Origin: DASYUM01 sp036001225
GTDB lineage: Bacteria > Methylomirabilota > Methylomirabilia > Rokubacteriales > DASRDR01
Reading direction: 5' to 3'
DNA length: 49,064 nucleotides
Assembly (NCBI GenBank): GCA_036001225.1
Contig: DASYUM010000220.1
Location: forward strand, 1 to 49,064
Position numbers and translations under genes: made by a program. The notes beneath the pieces were generated by a model. The model was not told where the DNA came from. It saw nothing but the letters and a program-made list of their open reading frames with translations, and searched no databases. This document shows, piece after piece, positions 30,797 to 38,862 of the stretch (positions within the stretch are counted from its first letter, which is position 1; the number at the start of each line of letters is the position of its first letter).

Positions 30797-31972
30797 ATGG
30801 CGAGTCGGGGCGGGACGGCGCAGGCCGACGTGGTGATCATCGGGGGCGGGATCAGTGGGACGGCGGCCGCCTACGAGCTGGCCCGGGCCGGCGTCGCGGT
30901 GATCCTCGTCGAACAGGACGCGCTGGCCAGCATGGCGTCGGGGTGGACCCTCGGCGGCGTGCGACAATCGGGGCGGGATCCGGCCGAGCTCCCGCTGGCG
31001 ACGGCCGCGGTCCGCCGGTGGCCGACGCTGGCGGCCGAGCTGGAGGCGGACCTCGAGTACCGCCAGGAGGGGAACCTCCGGCTGGCCCGCACCCCGGCCG
31101 AGGTGCCGATCATCGCCAAGCTGGTCGACGAGCAGCGGGCGCTCGGCCTCGATCTCACCTTCCTCCCTGACCGCGCCGCCGTCCGCGCCGTGGCGCCGGC
31201 CCTCGGTGAGACCGTGCGCGCCGCCTCCTACTGCCCCACCGACGGCCACGCCAACCCGATCGCGACGGTGCGCGCCTTCGCGGCCGCCGCCGAGCGGCAC
31301 GGCGCGCGGATCCGGACCGAGACGCGGGTCACCGGCATCGAGCTGGCGGGCGGACGCGTGGGCGGCGTGGCGACGACGACCGGCCCGATCGCCGCCGACA
31401 CGGTGGTGGTCGCCGCCGGGGTCTACTCCGACGCCCTCTGCGCGATGGTCGGGCTCTCGCTGCCGCTGACCGTGTGTCACGCGACGATCGTGCAGACGGT
31501 GCCGCTCCCGCCCGTGGTCCGGCCGGTGCTGGGGGTCGCCAACGCGGATTTCGCGGCCCGGCAGGAGGTCGGGGGCCGGATGCGGCTCAGCGGCGACGCC
31601 GACGCCTGGCGGTGGCCGGCGGGCGGCCTCGACGGGGACGCCGTGCAGCCCTCGGCGGCGACCGTGGTCGGGGTGCTCGCGCGGGCGACCGCCATCCTCC
31701 CGACCCTGGCCTCGGCCGGGATCGGCCGGGTGTGGGGCGGGCTGCTCGACATGACGCCCGACGGCCTCCCGGTGATCGAGCGCGCGCCGGAGGTGGACGG
31801 GCTCGTCATCGCGGCCGGCTTCTCGGGCCACGGCTTCTGCCTGGGGCCGATCACCGGCCAGCTCGTCCGCGAGCTGGTGACGACCGGGCAGCCCTCGCTC
31901 CCGCTCGATGCCTTTCGGCGGGCGCGGTTCGCCGGAATGACGGGAATCGCGGCCGCCACGCTCCACGGGTAA
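30797..31972 (+). CDS. FAD-dependent amine oxidoreductase (DAO family, sarcosine oxidase beta-like)
   Basis: This 391-residue DAO-family flavoprotein begins with the dinucleotide fold ADVVIIGGGISGTAAAYELA and EQD at the end of the second strand. WTLGGVRQSGRDPAELPLA is the region that in sarcosine or glycine oxidases contacts FAD, TDGHANPIATVRAFAAAAE follows, and the C-terminal ITGQLVRELV after AAGFSGHGFCLGP closes the FAD site. It would oxidise an N-methyl or secondary amino acid or D-amino acid, with electrons to oxygen or a carrier. It leads directly into a peptide-type ABC importer operon (19 bases to the binding protein), so its substrate is probably what that importer brings in. Confidence 0.88.
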   Translation: MASRGGTAQADVVIIGGGISGTAAAYELARAGVAVILVEQDALASMASGWTLGGVRQSGRDPAELPLATAAVRRWPTLAAELEADLEYRQEGNLRLARTPAEVPIIAKLVDEQRALGLDLTFLPDRAAVRAVAPALGETVRAASYCPTDGHANPIATVRAFAAAAERHGARIRTETRVTGIELAGGRVGGVATTTGPIAADTVVVAAGVYSDALCAMVGLSLPLTVCHATIVQTVPLPPVVRPVLGVANADFAARQEVGGRMRLSGDADAWRWPAGGLDGDAVQPSAATVVGVLARATAILPTLASAGIGRVWGGLLDMTPDGLPVIERAPEVDGLVIAAGFSGHGFCLGPITGQLVRELVTTGQPSLPLDAFRRARFAGMTGIAAATLHG

Positions 31973-31991
31973 GACGGAAAGGGGACATCCC

Positions 31992-33587
31992 ATGACGGGC
32001 AAGCTCGTGCTGGCGATCCTCCTCACGGCGGCCGGCCTCGCCCTGGCTCCGACTCCCGGGCGCGCGGCCGGCATCCTGCGCTTCGGCCAGAACGCCGCCG
32101 ACATCGGGAGCCTCGATCCGCACTTCGCGACCGGGACCCAGGACCGGAGCCTGGTCGACATGGTCTTCAACGGCCTGGTCCGCTACAAGCCGGGCGACGG
32201 CTCGGTCTTCGAGCCCGACCTGGCCCCGAGCCTGCCGGCCCCGAAGACGGAAGGCGGCAAGCAGACGTGGACCTTCCAGCTCCGCAAGGGTGTGCAGTGC
32301 CATGCCGCCGACGGGGTGCCGGCCTACGAGCTGACCAGCGAGGACGTCGTCTACTCGCTCCAGAAGTCGGCCGACAAGAACCGCTCCGCCTACGCCGCCG
32401 ATTACACCGGGATGACCGTGGAGGCGCCCGACGCCCAGACGGTCAAGATCACCCTGGACAAGCCGCTGTCGCCGGTGCTGTTCTTCCCGAAGGTGGCCAA
32501 CTACTCCGGGGGCTTCATCGTCTGCAAGCGCGCGGCCGAGAAGCTCGGCGCCGCCGGCCTGAAGACGCGGCCGGTGGGGACGGGGCCGTTCATGTTCAAG
32601 AGCTACAGTCCCCAGGAGCGGGTCCAGCTGGTCGCCAACCCGGCCTACTTCCGCGGCAAGCCCCAGCTCGACGGGATCGACTTCCGGTACATGCCCGACC
32701 TGTCGAGCCGCGAGCTGGCCCTGCGCAACGGGCAGCTCGAGGTCATCAACGGGGCGCCCGACAAGGCGTGGGTGGACAAGATGAAGGGCGTGGCCGCGGT
32801 CAAGGTCGACGTCTTCGGCGTGGGCGAGGTCGCGGTCCTCAACCTCCGCACCACCGCCCCGCCGCTCGACAAGGTCGAGGTGCGAAAGGCGATCGCCCAC
32901 GCGCTGGACCGCGAGGAGTTCCAGGCCCTGTTCGGGCGAGGCATCGCCGAGAACGTCTACTCGCCGGTGCCGGCGCGCTTCCTGCCCGGGGGGCTGACCC
33001 GCGAAGAGCTGGCGCCCAAGGGCCTGGACTACCCGACCGATCGGGAGAAGGCGAAGAAGCTCCTGGCCCAGGCCGGATTCCCCAACGGGTTCCCGCTCGA
33101 GATGAACACCTCGGAGATGACGAGCTACCGGGTCCTCTACGAGTCGATGCAGGCCCAGCTGGCCAAGGTCGGGATCCACGTCAACGTGAGGATGGTCGAT
33201 CACTCGACGATGCACAGCCTCATCCGCAAGGACGCCAACCCGCTCGTGATCTACATCGCATGGCGTCCCAATGCGGATGTCTACCTGACCCAGTTCTTCC
33301 ACTCCGACTCGATCGTGGTGACCGGCAAGAAGCCGAACACGAACTTCGCCCACTACGACAAGATCGACGACCTCATCGAGCGGGCCCGGGTCGAGACGGA
33401 CGCGGCGAAGCAGGTCGCGCTCTGGAAGCAGGCCCAGCTGCGGATCCTGGAGGACATGGTCGCCTACCCGATCCAGTATCAGAACCAGGTCTACGCCCGC
33501 TCGGCCGCCGTCGACTACGGTCACGACCTGGTGTCGGTCCTCGCGCTCTATCCGGGGATCACCGAGAAGACCCGGCTGCTGAAGTAG
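31992..33587 (+). CDS. ABC transporter substrate-binding protein, peptide/nickel (SBP_bac_5) type
   Basis: This 531-residue exported protein has a signal peptide ending near PGRAAG and the SBP_bac_5 layout: LRFGQNAADIGSLDPHFATG, LAPSLPAPKTEGGKQTWTF, FQLRKGVQCHAADG, SEDVVYSLQK, PVGTGPFMFKSYSPQERVQL, VRKAIAHALDREEF and LLAQAGFPNGFPLEM. Such proteins capture peptides, opines, nickel complexes or other ligands in the periplasm for Dpp/Opp-type importers. GGAAAGGGG lies just before ATG 31992. Two permease genes follow, and an amine oxidase precedes it. The ligand cannot be told from sequence; the neighbouring flavin oxidases suggest amino acid derivatives or small peptides. Confidence 0.93.
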   Translation: MTGKLVLAILLTAAGLALAPTPGRAAGILRFGQNAADIGSLDPHFATGTQDRSLVDMVFNGLVRYKPGDGSVFEPDLAPSLPAPKTEGGKQTWTFQLRKGVQCHAADGVPAYELTSEDVVYSLQKSADKNRSAYAADYTGMTVEAPDAQTVKITLDKPLSPVLFFPKVANYSGGFIVCKRAAEKLGAAGLKTRPVGTGPFMFKSYSPQERVQLVANPAYFRGKPQLDGIDFRYMPDLSSRELALRNGQLEVINGAPDKAWVDKMKGVAAVKVDVFGVGEVAVLNLRTTAPPLDKVEVRKAIAHALDREEFQALFGRGIAENVYSPVPARFLPGGLTREELAPKGLDYPTDREKAKKLLAQAGFPNGFPLEMNTSEMTSYRVLYESMQAQLAKVGIHVNVRMVDHSTMHSLIRKDANPLVIYIAWRPNADVYLTQFFHSDSIVVTGKKPNTNFAHYDKIDDLIERARVETDAAKQVALWKQAQLRILEDMVAYPIQYQNQVYARSAAVDYGHDLVSVLALYPGITEKTRLLK

Positions 33588-33647
33588 CCCGGCCGTCGCC
33601 CGTGGCGGGCGCGGGGTCTGCCGCGGGCGGCGAGGGCGTCGAGCGGA

Positions 33648-34586
33648 ATGGTCAGGTACGTCGCGCAGCGTCTCCTGTTCTCGATCCCCGTCTTCCTGGG
33701 GGTCGTGACCATCGTCTTCTTCGTGGTGCGGGTCATCCCCGGAGACCCGGCCACCGCCGCCCTCGGCGACTACGCGTCCAAGGAGGCCGTCGAAGCCCTC
33801 CGGCAGCGGATGGGACTCGAGGCCCCGCTCCCCGTCCAGTACCTCCGCTTCCTGGGCGACCTCCTCCGGGGCGATCTCGGCGTGTCCCTGATCACCGGCG
33901 CCTCCATCCGGGAGCAGATCACCCACGCCCTCCCCTACACGCTCGAGCTGACGGTGGTGGCGATCCTGATCGGCAGCGTCCTGGGCATCCCGATCGGCGT
34001 CCACACCGCCATCCGGCGCAATCGCCTGGCCGACTACGTCGGCCGCGTCCTGTCCCTGACCGGGCTGTCGGTGCCGGCCTTCTACCTCGGCATCCTGCTC
34101 ATCCTGCTCCTGGCCATCCGGTTCCAGTGGCTGCCCGCCGTCGGCGGCGGCGGCCGGGACGACCTCGCCGAGACGGCCCGTCACCTCGTCCTCCCCGCGC
34201 TCACGCTGGGCCTGGTCATGACCGCGTCGGTCGCCCGGCTCACGCGCTCGGCCATGCTCAACGTGCTCGGCCAGGACTACGTGCGGACCGCGCGTGCGAA
34301 GGGACTCCGGGAGGCCGTCGTGCGCCTCCGCCACGCGCTGCGGTCGGCGCTGATCCCGATCGTCTCGATCACCGGCATCTGGGCGGTGAGTCTGGTCGGC
34401 GACTCGGTCACCGTCGAGGTGGTCTTCGCCCGGCCCGGGCTGGGCAAGATGATGGTGGGCGCCATCCTGCAGCGGGACTACACGGCGCTCCAGTCCATCA
34501 TGGTCGTCTACACCGCCTTCGTGGTCGCCATCAATCTGGCCACCGATCTGATCTATGGCTGGGTCGATCCCCGCATCCGCCACTGA
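33648..34586 (+). CDS. ABC transporter permease, DppB-like
   Basis: This 312-residue inner-membrane permease starts with MVRYVAQRLLFSIPVFLGVV and VIPGDPATAALG, the classical DppB/OppB opening, and has the conserved PYTLELTVVAILIGSVLGIP and the cytoplasmic EAA-type loop DYVRTARAKGLREAVVRLRH that docks on the ATPase. FARPGLGKMMVGAILQRDY is a DppB landmark near the C-terminus. Six membrane segments are expected. The gene overlaps the DppC-like gene by 32 bases, so the two products are made together. Confidence 0.94.
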   Translation: MVRYVAQRLLFSIPVFLGVVTIVFFVVRVIPGDPATAALGDYASKEAVEALRQRMGLEAPLPVQYLRFLGDLLRGDLGVSLITGASIREQITHALPYTLELTVVAILIGSVLGIPIGVHTAIRRNRLADYVGRVLSLTGLSVPAFYLGILLILLLAIRFQWLPAVGGGGRDDLAETARHLVLPALTLGLVMTASVARLTRSAMLNVLGQDYVRTARAKGLREAVVRLRHALRSALIPIVSITGIWAVSLVGDSVTVEVVFARPGLGKMMVGAILQRDYTALQSIMVVYTAFVVAINLATDLIYGWVDPRIRH

Positions 34587-35460
34587 AGTGCCGCTCGCCG
34601 CCGGCGCCGCCGGCGGCGCCCGGAGCGAGCTCGGGCGCCTCTGGGGGACGTTCGTCCGCAACCGGGCGGCCGTGGTCGGGCTGGCGCTCGCCGTCCTCGT
34701 CACGGGCTTCTCGGCGGCCGCCCCCCTCGTCACGCCCATCGATCCGCTGGAGCAGAGCAGCCGGAGCCGCTTGCAGCCGCCCGACGGAACCCACCTGCTC
34801 GGGCGCGACACCTTCGGGCGGGACGTCCTGGCCCGGGTGATCTACGCCGGCCGGGTCTCGCTCCTGGTCGGGGTGTGCTCGGTGCTCCTGGGCGGCGTGC
34901 TGGGCTCGGGGCTGGGCCTGGTAGCCGGCTACAGCGGGGGCAAGCTCGAGAACGTGATCATGCGCGGAGTCGATGTCCTGATGGCGTTCCCCAGCCTGCT
35001 CCTGGGACTGACCGTCCTGGCCGTGCTCGGCCCCGGCGTGTTCAAGATGATCCTGGCCATCGGCATCATGCTCTCGCCGGCGTTCGCGCGCGTGATGCAC
35101 AGCTCGGCGCTGGCGCTCCAGAAGCGGGAGTTCGTCGAGGCGGCCCGCGCGGTCGGGGCCGGGCCCCGCCGGATCCTCGGCCTCCACATCCTCCCCAACG
35201 TCTTCGGGGAGGCGGTGGTGCTGGGGAGCCTGTGGACCGCGTCCGCGATCCGGGTCGAGGCCAACCTGAGCTTCATCGGGCTGGGCGTGTCGCCGCCGAC
35301 GCCGACCTGGGGCAACATGATCCGCGACGGGACGCCGCACCTGCTCAACGCGCCCTGGCTCTCGGTGTTCCCCGGCCTGGCGATCCTGGTGACCGTCCTG
35401 GCGTTCAATCTTCTCGGCGACGGCCTGCGGGACGTGCTGGACCCGCGGCTGCGGGAGTAG
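34555..35460 (+). CDS. ABC transporter permease, DppC-like
   Basis: This 301-residue permease pairs with the DppB-like subunit. Features are the N-terminal FVRNRAAVVGLALAVLVTGF, HLLGRDTFGRDVLARVIYAG, GGKLENVIMRGVDVLMAFPSLL and the EAA-type loop EFVEAARAVGAGPRRILGLH, followed by LSFIGLGVSPPTPTWGNMI, all typical of DppC/OppC. A Gly/Ala-rich N-terminal extension (AAGAAGGARSE) comes from a GCC-rich repeat. After the TAG stop there is no dppD or dppF ATPase gene, only a double-hairpin element, so the importer must borrow an ATPase encoded elsewhere. Confidence 0.94.
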   Translation: MAGSIPASATEVPLAAGAAGGARSELGRLWGTFVRNRAAVVGLALAVLVTGFSAAAPLVTPIDPLEQSSRSRLQPPDGTHLLGRDTFGRDVLARVIYAGRVSLLVGVCSVLLGGVLGSGLGLVAGYSGGKLENVIMRGVDVLMAFPSLLLGLTVLAVLGPGVFKMILAIGIMLSPAFARVMHSSALALQKREFVEAARAVGAGPRRILGLHILPNVFGEAVVLGSLWTASAIRVEANLSFIGLGVSPPTPTWGNMIRDGTPHLLNAPWLSVFPGLAILVTVLAFNLLGDGLRDVLDPRLRE

Positions 35461-35466
35461 TCTCTT

Positions 35467-35542
35467 CGGAGGGGGGCCGGGCCCCCCTCCGATACCTCCC
35501 CCCGGGTAAGGGTTGCGGCGGCAAAAGCCGCCGCTCGGAGCG
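35467..35542 (+). repeat. Intergenic double-hairpin element, copy B
   Basis: Six bases after the DppC-like TAG stop, CGGAGGGGGGCC and GGCCCCCCTCCG form a 12-bp palindrome with one central G (35467-35491). A linker with CCTCCCCC follows, then the perfect stem GCGGCGGC-AAAA-GCCGCCGC (35515-35534) and the tail TCGGAGCG. It closely matches the minus-strand copy at 13195-13272. Arm sequences differ from the copy at 3587-3661, but pairing is preserved. Confidence 0.82.
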
Positions 35543-35602
35543 CTTCGGGCGAGGGCGTGTGGACAAGCCCCCGTCCGTGGTGTTCGTAGGAGTAGGAGAG
35601 TC

Positions 35603-36814
35603 ATGGCGGACACGAGCGACGTGGTCGTGATCGGCGGCGGCGTGAATGGGATCAGCATCGCCTACGCGCTGGCGGCCCGCGGCGTCAAGCGGGTCACGCT
35701 CTGCGAGAAGGCGGCCCTGGCCAGCGGGGCGTCCGGGCGATCGAGCGCCCTGGTGCGCATGCACTACACCAACGAGTGGGACGCGCGGCTGGCCTGGGCC
35801 AGCTTCCCCGTCTTCCGGGACTGGCCGAGCCGGATGGGGACGCCCACGGTCTTCACCCGCACCGGGTTTCTCACCATCGTGGCCCCGCCGTACGCCGAGA
35901 ACCTCCGGCGGAACGTGGAGATGCTCCGCGCGATCGGAGTGAACACGGTCGCCCTCGCGCCCGACGACGTCGTGCGGCTCCAGCCGTTCATGCACCTCGA
36001 GGACGTCGGGGCCGCGGCCTACGAGCCCGACAGCGGGTACGCGAGCCCGGCCGACACGGTCGAGGGCTTCCGGCGCCGGGCCGAAGCGTTGGGGGCGCGG
36101 GTGCGCCAGTGGACCCCGGTGACCCGCATCGTCACGACCGGCGACCGGGTGACCGGGGTCGAGACGCCGGCCGGCCGGATCGACGCCGCCGTCGTGGTCG
36201 TCGCCGCCGGAGCCTGGTCCACGGGACTCTGCCAGGCGATGGGGGTCGCGCTCCCGGCCCGCGTCAAGAGCATCGACACCGTCCTGGTCCGGCGGCCGCC
36301 GGAGCTGGCGACGCCCCACCTGACGGTGATCGACAACGTCCAGGGGACATACTTCCGGCCGGAGAGCGGGGTCCTCACGATCGTCGGCGTGCCCTGCCGG
36401 GACTGGGACCCCGACCCGGACACCATGGCCACCGGCCTGCCACCCACCGCGGCCGCCGAGGGGGCCCAGCTCCTGAGTCACCGGATCCCGGCCATGGAAC
36501 GGGCCACGCTGGCCCGCGGCTTCCGAGCCTTCGACGGCTACAGCCGCGACGGCCACGCCATCCTGGACCGGGTGGAGGGGATCGGCGGACTCTACCTGGC
36601 CACCGCGTTCAGCGGATCCGGATTCAAGATCGCCCCCGCGGTCGGGACGTGCATGGCCGAGCTGATCCTGGACGGCGAGGCGAAGACGGTGGACCTCCGG
36701 GCCTTCGGCCTTCGGCGCTTTGCCGAGGGCCGGCCGCTGGAGGGCCCCTACCCCTACGCCCCGCGCGTCTACGAGCCCGAGCTGGATCGCGACGCGACGC
36801 CAGCGGGAGGATGA
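35603..36814 (+). CDS. FAD-dependent oxidoreductase (DAO family, sarcosine oxidase-like), second copy
   Basis: This 403-residue flavoprotein of the DAO family starts DVVVIGGGVNGISIAYALA, then CEKAALASGASGRSSALVR, where the family binds FAD, and HYTNEWDARLAWASF. The C-terminal half contains GLYLATAFSGSGFKIAPAVG, the flavin-binding GxGFK stretch of sarcosine and glycine oxidases. It is only distantly like the oxidase at 30797-31972, so it is not a recent duplicate. AGGAGAG precedes ATG 35603. The two oxidases bracket the Dpp-type importer. The next gene starts 4 bases after its stop, so they are probably one transcript. Confidence 0.88.
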   Translation: MADTSDVVVIGGGVNGISIAYALAARGVKRVTLCEKAALASGASGRSSALVRMHYTNEWDARLAWASFPVFRDWPSRMGTPTVFTRTGFLTIVAPPYAENLRRNVEMLRAIGVNTVALAPDDVVRLQPFMHLEDVGAAAYEPDSGYASPADTVEGFRRRAEALGARVRQWTPVTRIVTTGDRVTGVETPAGRIDAAVVVVAAGAWSTGLCQAMGVALPARVKSIDTVLVRRPPELATPHLTVIDNVQGTYFRPESGVLTIVGVPCRDWDPDPDTMATGLPPTAAAEGAQLLSHRIPAMERATLARGFRAFDGYSRDGHAILDRVEGIGGLYLATAFSGSGFKIAPAVGTCMAELILDGEAKTVDLRAFGLRRFAEGRPLEGPYPYAPRVYEPELDRDATPAGG

Positions 36815-36818
36815 TGAC

Positions 36819-37241
36819 ATGGCGGATGATCGGAAATACCGACAACCCGGCTACCGGAGCCCCGACGCCGAGCGCCGCGACCCGCGCCCGCCCGCCTCGC
36901 CGCCCGCCGGGGGGCCGGCACCCTCCGGCCGGATGCCGGGCAGCCGGGCCGTGTCCCGCTGCGGGGGGTGCGGCACCCTGCTCCCCGCGCTGATCGATCC
37001 GGCCGGCCACTGCGCCCAATGCCAGCTCGCCCTGCACTCGTGCACGCAGTGCGCCCACTTCGATCCCGGGCAGCGCTTCCAGTGCACCGAGCCCATCCCG
37101 GAGCGCATCGCCGACAAGCGGGCGACCAACGCCTGCCCCGTCTTCTCGCTCCGGGTGACGCTGGAGCGCGAGACGTCGTCCGGTGGCGTGCGTCCCGACG
37201 ACGCCCGGCGCGCCTTCGACGGTCTGTTCAAGAAGAAGTGA
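36819..37241 (+). CDS. Conserved Cys-rich (zinc-ribbon-like) protein, unknown function
   Basis: This 140-residue protein has a Pro/Arg-rich disordered N-terminus (about residues 1-46) and a Cys-rich core with CGGC, HCAQC, HSCTQC and QCTEPIPERIADKR, then NACPVFSLRV. The pattern of paired cysteines suggests one or two structural zinc sites, and IPERIADK-type segments recur in uncharacterised bacterial proteins, but I know no function. GGGAGG at 36805-36810 sets ATG 36819. It follows the flavin oxidase by 4 bases and may modulate it or simply share the transcript. The C-terminus ends in a basic FKKK tail. Confidence 0.68.
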   Translation: MADDRKYRQPGYRSPDAERRDPRPPASPPAGGPAPSGRMPGSRAVSRCGGCGTLLPALIDPAGHCAQCQLALHSCTQCAHFDPGQRFQCTEPIPERIADKRATNACPVFSLRVTLERETSSGGVRPDDARRAFDGLFKKK

Positions 37242-37271
37242 CCGGTCATCGGTGCCGCGCCGGGCCCGGGC

Positions 37272-37300
37272 TTGTCCCGCCGGGGGCGCCCGACTATAGT
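37272..37300 (+). promoter_or_regulatory. Predicted sigma-70-like promoter of the sugar-type importer operon
   Basis: TTGTCC (37272-37277), a 17-base spacer and TATAGT (37295-37300) lie about 70 bases ahead of the binding-protein start, which has AAGGAGGA at 37361-37368. Confidence 0.6.
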
Positions 37301-37373
37301 GCCCCCGATCCCCGAGGAAGCGCCCGGGCGTCGGGCGCGGGGGTGGGACGGCGCCGTCGAAAGGAGGACGACG

Positions 37374-38792
37374 ATGAACGGCTGGCAGAGCGATCCGAGG
37401 CTCGTGCGGTTGGTGGCCGAGCGGCGGGAGGGCGCCTTGAGCCGTCGCACCTTCCTGGCGCGCCTGGCCGGCACGGGGGCCGGCCTGGCGGGCGCGACCC
37501 TGGTCGGCGGCGCCAGGCCCGCCGGCGCGCAGAAGCGGGTCGTGGTGACCATGTGGGACACCGAGCCCAACCCGGCGACCCGGGCGGCGGTGAAGGCGAT
37601 CGTCGAAGACTTCCAGAAGCTCCACAAGGACATCGAGATCCGCGCCGAGGGCATGGGGTGGGGCGACATGGACCGGAAGCTCCAGGCCGCCATGGCCGCC
37701 AAGAGCCCGCCCACCGCCTCTCACACCCAGACCTACGTGGTGACCTCCTTCCGGGCCAAGGGCCTGATCGAGCCGGTCGACGACCTCGTGAACGCCGTCG
37801 GCAAGGACCGCATCTTCCCCTCCGTCCTCCAGTGGCTGGAGTACGACGGGCGCTTCTGGGGCATGACCCACGCCTGGGGCGCCGACAACCTCGGCGGGCG
37901 CGGCGACCTCGCCCGCGAGGCCGGGGTGAACCCGCAGGGGTGGAAGACGTGGGACGACTGGCTCCGCGACCTGCCGAAGCTGAACAAGGCGCCGACGTAC
38001 TACGCCCTGTCGATGGCGGGTATTCCGTTCTTCGTGAACGAGGACGTCTACATGTGGACCGGCTCCAACGGAGGCCGGCTCTTCGACGACCAGGGGAACC
38101 CCCAGCTCGACAGCCGGCCGGTCATCGAGATGCTCGAGTTCTGGAAGAAAGTCCGCGGCTACATGCCGTCCGGCTGGGCGTCGCACGACTACCTGGAGAC
38201 CCTCTCGGCGTGGGCGAGCGGGAAGGCGGCGCAGTGCTTCATGTGGGGCCGGACGGCCGGCTACATCGACCAGTACGCGCCGGCCGACAAGCGGAACCCC
38301 GACATCTTCCAGATGTGGCCCAAGACCATCGGGCCGTCGGGGACCAAGCCGCTGACCCAGTTCGACAACGAGCCCTGGGTCATCTATGCCGACGCCTCGG
38401 CCGACGAGAAGGCCGCCGCCAAGGAGTTCCTCAAGTTTTTCTTCAAGAAGGAGAACTACCGGCGCTACTGCGACTCGGTCCCCGTCCATCTCCTGTCGAT
38501 CTTCAAGGAGGACTTCCAGGACGCGAGCTACCTCGGCCATCCCGAGCGGAAGCGTTGGAAGCCGTGGCTCGACGCCCAGGTCCGCTGGGTCGAGCAAGGG
38601 CGCGCGCACCCGCTCCTCGTCTGCGATCCGAAGGAGCGGCTGGTGCCGTGGCTCGGCGACGTCGCGGCGGCGCCCATCCTGGCCGACATGGTGATGGCGG
38701 TGGTCGAGCGGGGACGGGACCCGCGGGTGGCGGCCAAGGAGGCCAACGAGAAGATCGCGCGCGACATCATCGGCAAGGCGAAGAAGGCCTGA
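37374..38792 (+). CDS. ABC sugar-type substrate-binding protein, Tat-exported
   Basis: This 472-residue protein has a twin-arginine signal (LSRRTFLARLAGTGAGLAG, residues about 22-40) ahead of an alanine/glycine hydrophobic stretch, and then a family 1 solute-binding protein fold: VVTMWDTEPNPATRAAVKAI, DMDRKLQAAMAAKSPP, YDGRFWGMTHAWGADNLG. The C-terminal part has KAAAKEFLKFFFKKENYRRY, seen in sugar or glycerol-3-phosphate binding proteins. Tat export implies folding before translocation. The two permeases follow. The ligand is not predictable; sugars, polyols or sugar acids are typical. Confidence 0.9.
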   Translation: MNGWQSDPRLVRLVAERREGALSRRTFLARLAGTGAGLAGATLVGGARPAGAQKRVVVTMWDTEPNPATRAAVKAIVEDFQKLHKDIEIRAEGMGWGDMDRKLQAAMAAKSPPTASHTQTYVVTSFRAKGLIEPVDDLVNAVGKDRIFPSVLQWLEYDGRFWGMTHAWGADNLGGRGDLAREAGVNPQGWKTWDDWLRDLPKLNKAPTYYALSMAGIPFFVNEDVYMWTGSNGGRLFDDQGNPQLDSRPVIEMLEFWKKVRGYMPSGWASHDYLETLSAWASGKAAQCFMWGRTAGYIDQYAPADKRNPDIFQMWPKTIGPSGTKPLTQFDNEPWVIYADASADEKAAAKEFLKFFFKKENYRRYCDSVPVHLLSIFKEDFQDASYLGHPERKRWKPWLDAQVRWVEQGRAHPLLVCDPKERLVPWLGDVAAAPILADMVMAVVERGRDPRVAAKEANEKIARDIIGKAKKA

Positions 38793-38862
38793 GCGCGACC
38801 GGAGCGACCGGCGGCGGGCCCGGCGCCCGCCGCCGCCCTCCTGGCTCACCCCTCGCCACCCG

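Noticed and set aside
34585..34625. GCC/GGC-rich short repeat at the start of the DppC-like gene as a possible phase-variable tract
   Set aside because: The units are irregular and in frame, coding an Ala/Gly-rich N-terminus; there is no perfect tandem array long enough to suggest slippage.
31851..34811. Open frame of about 986 codons on the minus strand opposite the Dpp-type importer genes
   Set aside because: Same GC artefact: composition typical of a shadow frame, while the plus strand encodes clear transporter proteins.
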